64,000 nt of DNA from a virus. The stretch covers positions 43,111-107,110 of the IMG/VR virus record IMGVR_UViG_3300036791_000462; one strand, written 5' to 3'. The notes beneath the pieces are model-generated. The model was not told the origin of the DNA. It searched no databases and worked only from the letters and a program-made list of their open reading frames with translations. Each line of letters opens with the position of its first letter. Within the stretch, counting starts at the first letter, position 1. Shown here piece after piece: positions 5,640 through 13,986 of the stretch. The position numbers and the translations under genes were made by a program.

Positions 5640-8494
5640 GCCACCCTCGGGCGCAGCACCCCGGTGAGCCGATTGCCCCGACGGGCGCGGTTACCTGTTG
5701 GTTCCTGGGTGCCTGCCAGGATCGCGTTGGTGCGCGCGGTCAGGCCCTTCAGTTCTCTGGCGGCAGCGCGCTGCTCGTCGCGGGTGCCGAGAATCACCTC
5801 GTGCGGGTCCGCGACGAGCCCGCCGTGCTGGGACACGCCCCACGCCCGGTCGTAGTACGGCTTCGCGGCTTTCTGCAGGTCCGCGACAACCTGTTTCTCG
5901 GCCGGTGTCGGCTCGCGTTTCTGCTGTTTGGCAAGCTCCTCGACCTGGCGTTCCAACTCGTAGTAGTGGTGGCCCGGCCCGATCTCCTTCGTCCACCACA
6001 GCGGGTTGGTGTTGACCTGAAGCTCGGTCGTCAGCCCACCGGCGGACTCGGGTGCGCGCAGGATCAGGGTCGTGTCGCCGTACCCGTTCTCCGTCGAGCG
6101 GTTCGACCCGTTCGCGTCCACCAGACGGCGTTTCATCCGCTCCACCGTCCAGCCCTTCGCAGCGACCTGCTGGCGGATCGTCGCGAGCGTGTGTTCGAGA
6201 TCCTGCGCGGTCGGGACGGTCACCGTCGCACGAACCGCGTCGTGCAGGTCAGAGAAGTCGTTCGCGTGACCCAGCGACGCCTGCTTCGCAATCGCTCGCT
6301 TCAGGCTCTTGATCGGCGCGACGATCAGGTGCGGCTGGTCCATGTTGTGCTGGATGTCCTGCCCGGTCTGCTGGAAGCTCTTGCCCTGCGAAATGTCGTG
6401 CTTGGTCCCGCCAAGCTGGTCGATCACGCCGGTGCCGATGTCGAGGATCTGCTGCAACGCCGGAAGCGTTTTCGACTCGCCTCGCGCGAGAAGCTCCTGC
6501 GGGTCGCTGACCGGCTGTTTCTTCTTCTCCCCGTCGCCGGTGATCCCGAACTGGTCGCGCATCGACTGAAACTCCTTCGAGACGTTGCGGCCCACACGAC
6601 GCTCGACCTCGGGGTTCGTTCGGGTCGTCTGCCCGCCCGTTTTCCAGACGCCGCGCTTCGGGCCTGCCACGTCACGCACGCCAGGTAGCTGCTCGTGCGC
6701 CTTGGCGAGCACCTGCGCGTACGCGCGGTCGGCAGGGATCGCGTAGTCCGAACCGTCGAGCTTCTTGTCCTCCGCGCCCGACGGGAAGCTGATCTTGCCG
6801 TCCGGCAGCGCTTGGGCTACGAGCCTCGGTGGGTTCGGTCGGCCGGACGCTTCGTCCAACCCCTGGTTGGTGTCGTACACGTGGACTCGCGCGCCCATCT
6901 GCGCCGCCTTGTCCATCACGCCGGGGATCGTCGCGGACACGTCGCGGTGGACCGCGCGCATGATCACGTCGGGGATCATGCGACCGCCCGCCTCGGCGTT
7001 CGCACGCGCCTTCTCGGCACGGTCCTTCGCGCGGCTGATCGCGTCGTTCGTCGGCGTGCTGACGTAGGAGATGCGCGGGTTGACGTACCCCGCGTCGGTG
7101 AACGACTTGACGCGCTTGGCGACCTCGTCGGCGTTCGTGTTCGTGATCCCGTCCACGATCACGTTCAGCTTGCGCTTCTGCGCCTCCGCCATCACGTGCT
7201 GCGCGATGTCCCACGCCTCGGCGTACACCCGCAGGTTCGCCTCCGGGTCATCCGCCGAGCTTGCCTGAAACTCGGGTAGCTCCGCCTTGATCAGGTCCGG
7301 GTCGAGGAGCAGCGCGTTCTGAGGCAGCGCATCCGGGTCGTCAGGGTGCTTCTGGCTGAGCATGTGCAACAGCCCGCCCTTCCCGGCCGCGTACCCACCG
7401 CCGGTGAACATCACGGTCGGCTTGCCGGACGGCGCTTTCAGATACGAGTTCGTTTTGCTGAGCCCCCGGTCGTTGCCCTTCGCGTCCAGGTTGTGCTCGC
7501 GCAGCATCATGTCGATGATCCGCGCGTGCAGCTTCGCGCGGGACTGGTCCCACGTGCCGTCCGGGTTGCGGTACATCTCAGCGGTCGTCGGCCTGGTGGT
7601 CGCATCCTCCGCGTACGCCAACAGCGTTTTCTGGGACACGCGGCCCGCATCGTTGAAGTGAACCTCCGCTTGGCTCAGATCATGCTCACCGCGAACCTGC
7701 CCAGCGGCCGGGGTTGAGCGTGACAGCCCGACGCGACGCACCCGGCGGCCGATCCGCTTCTCCAGCGACTTGGTGCGCCGTTCGTACAGCGCCGACTGGC
7801 CGTGCGCGAGCGTCTGCTTACGGTCGTGGATCGCGTTGGTGTGCGCCTGCTCCTTCGCGAAGTGCTCCGCCGCCGCCGCGTGGTCACCACGTTTCGCTGC
7901 CGCGTTGCCCGCCTTGCGTTCCTGGGTCGCGAGCCGCTCCAGGCGCTGGCGTCCAGCGAGGTGAACCTTCTGCGCGTCGGTGGCCTCCTGTTTGAACTGG
8001 CGCAGGCTCATCGCCTCCGGGAGCGTGCCGCCAGTCTGCACCGCCTTACCCGCAGGATGCGGTTCGGGGGTCGCGAACACGGGAAACTTCCCGCCTCTGA
8101 CGCCAGCCCGGCGGCCCTTCAGCACCTTGATCTCGCCCGGCATCCGCTCCGTCGGTGGGCGCTGGATCGTTTTCAGACGCGGGCCTGAGTGAACCGCTTT
8201 CGCGATCCGGTTCTGCGGCACGACCTCGTGGGAGCGGAGCTTCGCGTCGGCAAACGCGCCGCCGAGCTTGTCGATCCACTTCCCGCCACGGCCGCGCGGG
8301 TGCAGCACCTCGGTCCAGTCAACCTCCTGCAGGCCGGTGAGCGCCAGGTCGAGCACGCCTGCCTGCTCCCACAGGTCAAGTTCGGTGTGCGACACCCAGC
8401 CGATCCGGTCCAGATCGTCGGTGGTGGCGAGCCCCCGGCGCAAGAACTCCTCTCGGAGGGTGGCGTTCTCGCGCGCAATGGTGGCAGCCTCCAT
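5636..8494 (-). CDS. Tagged effector with zeta-like kinase and RelA/SpoT-like domains
   Basis: This 952-residue protein begins with a short helical region, then the shared tag HPRGRGGKWIDKLG at about residues 65-78, then a long basic coiled region. A zeta-toxin-like P-loop kinase follows: TVMFTGGGYAAGKGG near residue 360, then LLLDPDLIKAELPEF. Known zeta toxins phosphorylate UDP-sugars or nucleotides. Around residues 690-840 is a RelA/SpoT-like nucleotidyltransferase: DLHDAVRATVTVP, then GYGDTTLILRAP and TELQVNT, the usual order for (p)ppGpp synthetase-type domains. No antitoxin-like gene was recognised next to it. No ribosome site is visible before ATG 8494. Domain calls come from motif reading; delivery in the virion is inference. 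Confidence 0.8.
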   Translation of the reverse strand: MEAATIARENATLREEFLRRGLATTDDLDRIGWVSHTELDLWEQAGVLDLALTGLQEVDWTEVLHPRGRGGKWIDKLGGAFADAKLRSHEVVPQNRIAKAVHSGPRLKTIQRPPTERMPGEIKVLKGRRAGVRGGKFPVFATPEPHPAGKAVQTGGTLPEAMSLRQFKQEATDAQKVHLAGRQRLERLATQERKAGNAAAKRGDHAAAAEHFAKEQAHTNAIHDRKQTLAHGQSALYERRTKSLEKRIGRRVRRVGLSRSTPAAGQVRGEHDLSQAEVHFNDAGRVSQKTLLAYAEDATTRPTTAEMYRNPDGTWDQSRAKLHARIIDMMLREHNLDAKGNDRGLSKTNSYLKAPSGKPTVMFTGGGYAAGKGGLLHMLSQKHPDDPDALPQNALLLDPDLIKAELPEFQASSADDPEANLRVYAEAWDIAQHVMAEAQKRKLNVIVDGITNTNADEVAKRVKSFTDAGYVNPRISYVSTPTNDAISRAKDRAEKARANAEAGGRMIPDVIMRAVHRDVSATIPGVMDKAAQMGARVHVYDTNQGLDEASGRPNPPRLVAQALPDGKISFPSGAEDKKLDGSDYAIPADRAYAQVLAKAHEQLPGVRDVAGPKRGVWKTGGQTTRTNPEVERRVGRNVSKEFQSMRDQFGITGDGEKKKQPVSDPQELLARGESKTLPALQQILDIGTGVIDQLGGTKHDISQGKSFQQTGQDIQHNMDQPHLIVAPIKSLKRAIAKQASLGHANDFSDLHDAVRATVTVPTAQDLEHTLATIRQQVAAKGWTVERMKRRLVDANGSNRSTENGYGDTTLILRAPESAGGLTTELQVNTNPLWWTKEIGPGHHYYELERQVEELAKQQKREPTPAEKQVVADLQKAAKPYYDRAWGVSQHGGLVADPHEVILGTRDEQRAAARELKGLTARTNAILAGTQEPTGNRARRGNRLTGVLRPRVA

Positions 8495-8531
8495 TTGGGC
8501 GGCAATGCTAACGCCGCTGCAGGCGGTTACC

Positions 8532-8795
8532 TCAGACGAACGGTGAGCGCTCCTGCGGGCGCGTCAACCGCCACCACTTCCGTGCCTGCTCCACTTTCTG
8601 TCTGATCGCGGGTCGCTGGTCCTCGTAGATGCAGTGGTCGCACACCGCTTCGAACTGCAGCAGCCGCTCTTTCGCGAACCGGCCGCAACACCGGCAGCGA
8701 CACTGGTGCAGCGCATGTCGTTGGCTGGCCTCGCGGCGGTCGTCGTCCACATCCTGCGGTGAGACGAACAGTCGCAGGCTGCTTCGGTCGGGCAT
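8532..8795 (-). CDS. Small zinc-ribbon protein
   Basis: An 87-residue protein starting at ATG 8795. It contains CRCRCCGRF and, later, CDHC, consistent with a four-cysteine metal site. It follows the 77-residue gene by nine bases and precedes the 952-residue effector. Function unknown. Confidence 0.75.
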   Translation of the reverse strand: MPDRSSLRLFVSPQDVDDDRREASQRHALHQCRCRCCGRFAKERLLQFEAVCDHCIYEDQRPAIRQKVEQARKWWRLTRPQERSPFV

Positions 8796-8804
8796 GCGCG
8801 GACT

Positions 8805-9038
8805 CTATCGTGCGCTTGCGACCCACTCTCGATAGAGGCTCATCACCTCATCCGGCGCGTAGCTGCGCGCGTCCAGGTCAAGCCACTCCAGGAACCGTAG
8901 TGCGCGGTCCTCCGAGGACTCGCCATCTTCGCCTTCCTCGAACACCGGTCCGAACGCGATCCCGGTCACGCTGTCGTACAGCACCGCGACCTCGCGGGAG
9001 TCGCCCGTCTCAAACCCGATGATGATCCTGACGCTCAC
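8805..9038 (-). CDS. Small acidic hypothetical protein
   Basis: A 77-residue acidic protein (MSVRIIIGFETGDSREV...) starting at GTG 9038 behind AGGATC. It is the first gene after the hairpin that ends the secreted-protein gene. No family recognised. Confidence 0.75.
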   Translation of the reverse strand: MSVRIIIGFETGDSREVAVLYDSVTGIAFGPVFEEGEDGESSEDRALRFLEWLDLDARSYAPDEVMSLYREWVASAR

Positions 9039-9051
9039 GTTGATCCTGCGA

Positions 9052-9087
9052 CCCCCAGGACTTGGTGGTCCACCGTTGTCCTGGGGG
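9052..9087 (-). terminator. Long hairpin after the secreted protein gene
   Basis: CCCCCAGGAC (9052-9061) pairs with GTCCTGGGGG (9078-9087), and an inner GGTGG/CCACC extends the stem. It lies just after the stop of the leftward 9104-10855 gene. There is no clear T tract, so it could be a terminator or an RNA-stabilising hairpin. Confidence 0.6.
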
Positions 9088-9103
9088 TCGGTAGGTCAGG
9101 CGA

Positions 9104-10855
9104 TCAGGTCGCCTGAATCCGGACGTGCATCGCCTTGCGGTTCAGCACGACGCGGACCTGGTGCCCGTTGCGGATCAGACGGCGCAGAACGCCGCATGTC
9201 TGGCCCTTCCCATTCAGTTCGCGAATGAGAACCTCACATGAGGTCTTCGAGCCCTTCGAGTTGAGCCACAGCACGTTGCGATGACCCTTGCGCAGGTAGC
9301 TCACTCGCTCGCCAACGAGGCAGCGCAGCACCGGCGGCTTGCTACCAGTGGGGGCCACGTACGGAGGCGGCGTGTCAACGACAGGCATCGGGTAGACGCC
9401 CGGCATCGTCGGGGTCGTGACCGGCACGACAGTCGGCGCTGGGGTTGTCGCCCCGGTGCCTGAGCCCGTCCCTGAGCCCGTGCCCGTAGCGGGCGGGATG
9501 ACCGGCAGCGGCGGGGTGCCAGCAGTGGCGTTCGTGAACGTCACCTCGGTCACACCAGCGCTGATCGTGGCTGTGATCGTCCCTGCGGACAGGCTGTCCG
9601 AGACGAAGTCGGCCGATGGGTCAACCGCTTCGCCGATGACCGACAGTCCGGTCGTGGGCGTTTCGGTGATCGTCTCGGTCGCGCTGAGCGGGAACGAGCC
9701 CGCGATGGCGCAGAAGCCAGCCGGGACGCTCAGCGTCTGGCCGCCGATGGTGAACTTGAACACCTGGCCGACGGTGACGCCGGTACCCGCGTTCTTGCAG
9801 ACCTTCAGCAGACCCGGTGCGGCCGGGACGTTGGTGTAGAACACGTCCGTCTCGCCGGACCCGAGCGTCACGCTGACGTTCCCGCCATTGAGGTCGGTCG
9901 AGCCTGGCACCGCGCGGTTGTCGGTCACGTTGATCGCGCTGACAGCCGTGCCTGGGACGGCGGTTTCGTGGATGTTCAGAACGGTCCCGCCTGGGTACGG
10001 AGTCGGGATCAGCACACAGCTACCTGGGAACGGTTCGGCAACGGCGGTGTACGTGTTGCCGCCGACCGTGAACGAGTAGATCGTCCCGTTCAGGCTGGAC
10101 GCCCCCGCGATCTTGCAGATCTTCAGCCGCGAGGTTGAGTTGACGAACGTCTCGATGACTTCGTTGTTGACATCGGTGCCCTGCGGGACGTTGACCTCGG
10201 TCGTGTCAGCGGCGAGGTTGTCGGACAGCAGGTCGGTCGAGGGGATCGTGGAGACGGCCACCAGGTCGGTGTTGTTCGACCCGATCTCGTTGACCTGATC
10301 CGTTCCGGCTGGCACCCGGAACGAGTCCGAGCAAGCGCCGACCGGCACGCCCGAGACGACCTTGTCGAAGCCCATCGGCCCCTTGACCTCGAACGTGAAC
10401 GTGCCCGTCAACCCGGAGCCCTGCGCTGCTGATTTGCAGATCTCCAGAGTGCCGAACATCTCTTTGTTCGTGTATTCGACCGTGGTCGCGGTCGAGATGT
10501 CGCCCGCCGCGACCGTGACCACATCCGTGCGTGTGCTCAGGTTCGAGGACACGAGGTCGGCCTGCGGGATCGTGTCGGTCGCCGTCTCAGCCGTGAAGGT
10601 GTTCGACGCCTCCACGACCGTGTGGTTGCCAGCAGGCACCTGCAGCGGTGCCGAACACTGCCCGGTGAGCACAACTACCTGGTGCCCATCGACCGTGAAC
10701 GTGAACGGCCCCGTCACCGGCGCGGTGGAGTCTGAGTGCTTGCAGATCTCCAGGAATCCGGTTGGTACGGCGGTCGGTACGGACGCGCTCGCGAGCGCCG
10801 GTACGACCAGGGCGGCGACAGCGACAGCTACCGCCACCAGAATGACTTTCTTCAT
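9104..10855 (-). CDS. Secreted four-repeat surface/adhesin-like protein
   Basis: This 583-residue protein has a signal peptide (residues 1-24, basic start, long hydrophobic core, ASA end). Four repeats of about 105 residues follow, each starting with an ICK or VCK motif (near residues 37, 139, 245 and 352) and having a later GxC and a VPAG turn. This looks like a prealbumin-like or Cna-B-like beta-sandwich array. A Thr/Gly/Pro-rich linker leads to a basic C-terminal domain with three cysteines. No membrane anchor or sortase signal was seen. It stands alone between a long leader region and a hairpin, as a cargo (moron) gene would. A host-surface or lysogenic-conversion role is inference. Confidence 0.85.
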   Translation of the reverse strand: MKKVILVAVAVAVAALVVPALASASVPTAVPTGFLEICKHSDSTAPVTGPFTFTVDGHQVVVLTGQCSAPLQVPAGNHTVVEASNTFTAETATDTIPQADLVSSNLSTRTDVVTVAAGDISTATTVEYTNKEMFGTLEICKSAAQGSGLTGTFTFEVKGPMGFDKVVSGVPVGACSDSFRVPAGTDQVNEIGSNNTDLVAVSTIPSTDLLSDNLAADTTEVNVPQGTDVNNEVIETFVNSTSRLKICKIAGASSLNGTIYSFTVGGNTYTAVAEPFPGSCVLIPTPYPGGTVLNIHETAVPGTAVSAINVTDNRAVPGSTDLNGGNVSVTLGSGETDVFYTNVPAAPGLLKVCKNAGTGVTVGQVFKFTIGGQTLSVPAGFCAIAGSFPLSATETITETPTTGLSVIGEAVDPSADFVSDSLSAGTITATISAGVTEVTFTNATAGTPPLPVIPPATGTGSGTGSGTGATTPAPTVVPVTTPTMPGVYPMPVVDTPPPYVAPTGSKPPVLRCLVGERVSYLRKGHRNVLWLNSKGSKTSCEVLIRELNGKGQTCGVLRRLIRNGHQVRVVLNRKAMHVRIQAT

Positions 10856-11084
10856 GCGAAGAACTCTCCCGTCACAAGATTTACAGAGAAACAGTTGATC
10901 CGTTGTGTCTCGTTTCTGCTAATTGCCCCCTCCCGAGCCCAGCGTCTGCGCAGCGGTTAGCTGCTCCACTTACACAGACAGTGGACTTAGATCAGCTTTA
11001 CCAGGTGCCACGGTGCCATCGCGGCGGGGGGATCTTACTCCCTGTGACGAACCCAACCAGGGTTTTTCTGGTGATCGTCTGTGG
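10856..11084. other. Intergenic region upstream of the secreted protein gene
   Basis: About 230 bases without a supported gene. It has a short inverted repeat, CCACT/AGTGG at about 10965-10983. No clear match to the phage's palindromic promoter or start-associated element was seen, so the secreted-protein gene may use a different promoter. The base composition is less GC-rich than the flanks. Confidence 0.4.
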
Positions 11085-11204
11085 TCACCTCTCGCGCTCC
11101 CGATAGCCGCAGCCGCAGCACACGCGGTAGATCCGCCACGGCAGCCAGCCACGCACCCGAATGAAGTTGTGCCCCAACTCGCCCCACTTCGGACAGACGC
11201 TCAT
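11085..11204 (-). CDS. Zinc-ribbon miniprotein
   Basis: A 39-residue protein starting MSVCPKWGELGH at ATG 11204 (ATGA overlap with the previous stop). It has a single Cys near the N-terminus and CCGCGY near the end. It is the last gene of the 11.1-13.1 kb operon. Function unknown. Confidence 0.65.
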   Translation of the reverse strand: MSVCPKWGELGHNFIRVRGWLPWRIYRVCCGCGYRERER

Positions 11205-11404
11205 GGCGGCGTGCGGTTCGCGTCGGGGTGAGCGGCAAGCCAGTTCCGGTGAAGTTCTGGCGTAAGCCTTGGATCGGGTTCCTTCGTCGCCCACAGGCGA
11301 CCCCGATGCGCGTTCCCTCGCGGCGTATGACAGCGCTCGCCGACGCCTGCGCCGCAACTAGGACAGCCAATCGCAAGCGCATACCGTTCTGCCTGCTCGC
11401 TCAA
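11201..11404 (-). CDS. Small zinc-finger protein (CxxC...C...H type)
   Basis: A 67-residue protein, probably from TTG 11404. It contains CPSCGAGVGERCHTP followed by HRGR, a pattern common in small phage zinc-finger proteins in which three Cys and one or two His bind metal. It may bind nucleic acid; partners unknown. Confidence 0.7.
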   Translation of the reverse strand: MSEQAERYALAIGCPSCGAGVGERCHTPRGNAHRGRLWATKEPDPRLTPELHRNWLAAHPDANRTPP

Positions 11405-11405
11405 A

Positions 11406-11603
11406 TCACCACAGCCCTTCGGCAGCCGTGCGGAGGTCGGCGATGAACTCCTCAACCTCGTCGCGCGAGTACAAGGCCGGTCCTTCGCTGTCGGCTGTCC
11501 CACCGTTCGCGCGGTACACGACCAGCACGCGGCGTTGGCGTTCGCGTGTCCCGTCGCCCCAGACCTGCTCGGCGATCACCCAGCCCTTGTCCTCGTCAAC
11601 CAC
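11406..11603 (-). CDS. Small hypothetical protein
   Basis: A 65-residue acidic protein starting at GTG 11603 behind GGGGGACAGG. It overlaps the upstream stop by eight bases and is strongly acidic near its end (YSRDEVEEFIADL). No family recognised. Confidence 0.7.
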   Translation of the reverse strand: MVDEDKGWVIAEQVWGDGTRERQRRVLVVYRANGGTADSEGPALYSRDEVEEFIADLRTAAEGLW

Positions 11604-11796
11604 CCTGTCCCCCGTTCGTGAGCGGGGCTCGCCCGAACAGGATGCAGATCGCCTCGGAGGCAAGCGTGTCGCAACCCGCCTCGCAGATCTCCCACGGCTC
11701 CGTGTGACCCAGCGCATCGTGCAGCCGCATCGACAGGCCCCAGTGGCGCTCAATCGGGATGTGCTCAAAGTCGAGCGTGCCGCCAGGCTCGGCCAT
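11596..11796 (-). CDS. Small hypothetical protein
   Basis: A 66-residue protein from ATG 11796, overlapping the upstream TGA (TGATG). It has two cysteines (ICEAGC) in the middle. Function unknown. Confidence 0.7.
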   Translation of the reverse strand: MAEPGGTLDFEHIPIERHWGLSMRLHDALGHTEPWEICEAGCDTLASEAICILFGRAPLTNGGQGG

Positions 11797-12047
11797 CAGT
11801 TCCACGGCGCGGCTCGGCGCATGTCGGCAAAGTGATCGTCGGGGGTGATCTCCGGGTGCATCCACTTCCAGATCTCCCAGCGCCCAAGAGCGAACACGAA
11901 GCCGATGCCGACGCCGACCGCGACCCCTTCCAGCGGCGTCACCGACACGAGCGTCAGGACGCCGAACACGACGGCGGCGCTGAGCAACGCGTTCGGCCAG
12001 TAGCGCGGTGTCCACGCCCGGCGGGTGCGACTGTAAAACCTACTCAT
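11796..12047 (-). CDS. Small two-helix membrane protein
   Basis: An 83-residue protein starting MSRFYSRTRR at ATG 12047. A basic N-terminus precedes two adjacent hydrophobic stretches (about residues 21-36 and 40-58), then a polar tail with several His and Asp. Role unknown. Confidence 0.75.
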   Translation of the reverse strand: MSRFYSRTRRAWTPRYWPNALLSAAVVFGVLTLVSVTPLEGVAVGVGIGFVFALGRWEIWKWMHPEITPDDHFADMRRAAPWN

Positions 12048-12309
12048 CGCCCACGATCCCGCGTCGTCGGCATTCGCGTTCAAGCTCCGCCATCAGCGAC
12101 CGTTCGGGCTCGATCCCACGCTTGAACTGGTGGCGGCGATCAAGCTCCTGGAGGATGTCCAGCAGGCAGTAGGCCTCGGCGTCGCTGAACCCGTCCCAGC
12201 GCTTGCGGCGGTCGCGGCGACGCAGGCGGCGCGGCTGTCTCGGCACGTCGGACAGCGTGGCATCCATCTGCGGCATCCGGAAGACCGTGGTGTCGTCAGC
12301 GTCGGCCAT
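12040..12309 (-). CDS. Small charged hypothetical protein
   Basis: An 89-residue, very Arg- and Asp-rich protein. The start was taken as ATG 12309; GTG 12318 would add three residues. A basic central patch (RRLRRRDRRKR) suggests nucleic-acid contact. No domain recognised. Confidence 0.7.
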   Translation of the reverse strand: MADADDTTVFRMPQMDATLSDVPRQPRRLRRRDRRKRWDGFSDAEAYCLLDILQELDRRHQFKRGIEPERSLMAELERECRRRGIVGDE

Positions 12310-12628
12310 ACGGCCCACCCGCGCGGTTGACCGCGTCGATCAGGTCCGGCATCGCGTTGAGAGCCGCCTGCCGGGAGATCGCCCGCATCCTGACCACGTC
12401 GCACGCGGCCTCCTCGATGTCGAGCAACTGCTCCAGCCGCTCTGTGCGCCAGCACGCCCTGAAACGCTCCCAGCGGGTTTTGGCCTGGTGGTAGCGACAG
12501 TAGGTGCCGCGCCCCGATTTCAGGATCGCGATGTGGTGGGTGCGGGTGCAACGGCCCACGTAATGCTTGCCCAGGCGCATGCGGCGGACAGCGGGGCGGG
12601 CTTCACCGCGAGAGCGGTCAGCCTTCAT
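12296..12628 (-). CDS. Hypothetical basic protein
   Basis: A 110-residue basic protein (MKADRSRGEARPAVR...). Its ATG lies a few bases after GGACCGAGATGAAGG, a weak version of the start-associated element. Two cysteines with nearby His residues could bind metal. Function unknown. Confidence 0.7.
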   Translation of the reverse strand: MKADRSRGEARPAVRRMRLGKHYVGRCTRTHHIAILKSGRGTYCRYHQAKTRWERFRACWRTERLEQLLDIEEAACDVVRMRAISRQAALNAMPDLIDAVNRAGGPYGRR

Positions 12629-12652
12629 CTCGGTCCATCACCCTAACCCCGC

Positions 12653-12946
12653 CTACCGGGTTCCTATCCCGGAATCGGCCTGCTGACCGGCCGATACCTT
12701 GAGCAATTCCAGCAACTCCATCGCGCGGTCGTGCGTGTTGTTGAAGTCCTCCTCGTCGCCGTCCGGCGTGACCCATTCTTTGTACTGGTGCTCAGCGTCG
12801 GCGTAGACGCCGTCGATCTGTTTGTGACCCGCGACCCAGCGCACAAACTGGTTCAGCCACACGGCCTCGGTTTTCAGCCGCTCGTTCTCGACGGTCAACT
12901 GCTCGATCACGCGCTCGGCCGCTCGCATCGCTGGCGGTTGAGGCAT
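12653..12946 (-). CDS. Coiled-coil hypothetical protein
   Basis: A 97-residue acidic protein with a leucine-rich helix near the N-terminus (ERVIEQLTVENERLK), which suggests a short coiled coil. It follows the first gene of this operon closely. Function unknown. Confidence 0.75.
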   Translation of the reverse strand: MPQPPAMRAAERVIEQLTVENERLKTEAVWLNQFVRWVAGHKQIDGVYADAEHQYKEWVTPDGDEEDFNNTHDRAMELLELLKVSAGQQADSGIGTR

Positions 12947-12949
12947 CAG

Positions 12950-13120
12950 TCAGTCGGCCTGCTGCTCGGCCGATGTCTCTGAGGTCTTCGTGCGCTTGGC
13001 GTTAGCGCGACTGATCGCCACCTGCTCGCGCACACGCAGGTCGGGGTTGCCCTCGTTCGCGTCGGCGTAAGCGCCGGGACCGATCACCTCGTCGCAGACC
13101 TGCCGGGCGATGTCCCACAT
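12950..13120 (-). CDS. Small hypothetical protein, first gene of its operon
   Basis: A 56-residue protein (MWDIARQVCDEVIG...). ATG 13120 lies behind CCGACCGAGAGGAG, a one-base variant of the start-associated element. Transcription should start at the palindromic promoter at 13152-13174. Function unknown. Confidence 0.75.
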   Translation of the reverse strand: MWDIARQVCDEVIGPGAYADANEGNPDLRVREQVAISRANAKRTKTSETSAEQQAD

Positions 13121-13151
13121 GTGATCTCCTCTCGGTCGGGAACCGGTTTGG

Positions 13152-13174
13152 AGCATAACGCACGACGGGTGATA
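13152..13174 (-). promoter_or_regulatory. Palindromic promoter/operator copy
   Basis: TAACGCACGACGGGTGATA at 13156-13174 with minus-strand -10 TATGCT (13152-13157). It drives the leftward 11.1-13.1 kb operon and faces away from the rightward RlpA-like gene. Confidence 0.7.
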
Positions 13175-13320
13175 GAGTCCCGCGCTTCCTTACCGGTCGT
13201 TTAGCCACCAACGAAAGGAGCCGCACCACACGACCAACTAGCTGAGCCCCCGGAACGTAAGCGAGTACGGGAACAGGCTCGGCGTGCTGATCAGTGACCT
13301 CAGACCGTCAGGAGGAGTCT
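13175..13320 (+). promoter_or_regulatory. Structured leader of the RlpA-like gene
   Basis: About 145 bases between the leftward promoter and the RlpA-like start. GAGCC at about 13243 pairs with GGCTC at about 13276, enclosing CCCG/CGGG. The region ends in GGAGGAG three bases before the TTG start. It was compared by eye with the c-di-AMP riboswitch, which often precedes such genes in actinobacteria; the match was poor. Confidence 0.35.
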
Positions 13321-13914
13321 TTGAAACGCTTGACTCTCGCGGCCAGCATCTTTGCGCTGGCCGTTGCTCTACCTGGAGCCGCCGACGCGCGGTTATCCGA
13401 CGCGCAGTACCACGCCTACTACCACGCCTACGCGCACGTGGTTCAGCAGTTCGGCCTACGCGCCGCCGGTTGCAAGCTGATGGGTGCGGACCGCACCTGC
13501 CACGAACAGCCAACCGACCAGCGGGTGCTGGCCTCGACGGACGTGCTGCACAGGATCGTCGGGCCTGTCGCGTACCCAGCAGCGGCGCACCAGTCGCATC
13601 ACTTCCGTCCGAACCTGCCCGCGAGCACGCCGTCGGTGCCGACCCCGGCGATGAACGGACCGGTGCTCGCGTCCTACTACGACCTCTCCGGTGATGGTGC
13701 GTGCGGCGCACCGGCGCAGTCGGGCTACCAGTTCGCTTCGCTGATCCTGCCGTGCGGGACGCGGATCGTGATCTGCAACGGCTCGACGTGCGTGACCGCG
13801 ACGATGAACGACCACGGCCCCTACGTCGCTGGGCGCACGTTCGACCTGAATGTGGCGTTGAAGGATGCGCTGGGCTGCGGCGGGCTCTGTGAGGTGACCT
13901 GGCGACCAGCCTAG
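13321..13914 (+). CDS. Secreted RlpA-like double-psi beta-barrel protein
   Basis: This 197-residue protein starts at TTG 13321, three bases after GGAGGAG. A signal peptide covers about residues 1-24 (ends in AADA). The C-terminal 80 residues match an RlpA-like double-psi barrel: LASYYDLSGDGACG, then NDHGPYVAGRTFDLN, with paired cysteines. Proteins of this family act on peptidoglycan as lytic transglycosylases or bind it. It is one of few rightward genes and is followed by a strong hairpin. It may remodel the host wall during infection or lysogeny (inference). Confidence 0.8.
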   Translation: MKRLTLAASIFALAVALPGAADARLSDAQYHAYYHAYAHVVQQFGLRAAGCKLMGADRTCHEQPTDQRVLASTDVLHRIVGPVAYPAAAHQSHHFRPNLPASTPSVPTPAMNGPVLASYYDLSGDGACGAPAQSGYQFASLILPCGTRIVICNGSTCVTATMNDHGPYVAGRTFDLNVALKDALGCGGLCEVTWRPA

Positions 13915-13925
13915 GATGTGTGCTG

Positions 13926-13975
13926 CGCCGCTCTCCCGTGCCCTTTCGAGCGGGACGCTCGTCGGGAGAGCGGCG
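13926..13975 (+). terminator. Perfect 13-bp hairpin after the RlpA-like gene
   Basis: CGCCGCTCTCCCG (13926-13938) pairs fully with CGGGAGAGCGGCG (13963-13975), and an inner GAGCG/CGCTC continues the stem. It lies 12 bases after the RlpA-like stop. No T tract is present. Confidence 0.65.
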
Positions 13976-13986
13976 CGAACGAATCT

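Noticed and set aside
12629-12640. A six-codon minigene MDRDEG before the 12296-12628 gene
   Set aside because: It is too short to call; it is more likely part of the ribosome-loading region.
13175-13320. c-di-AMP (ydaO-type) riboswitch upstream of the RlpA-like gene
   Set aside because: The gene context fits, but the conserved blocks of that riboswitch could not be lined up; only short pieces resemble them.
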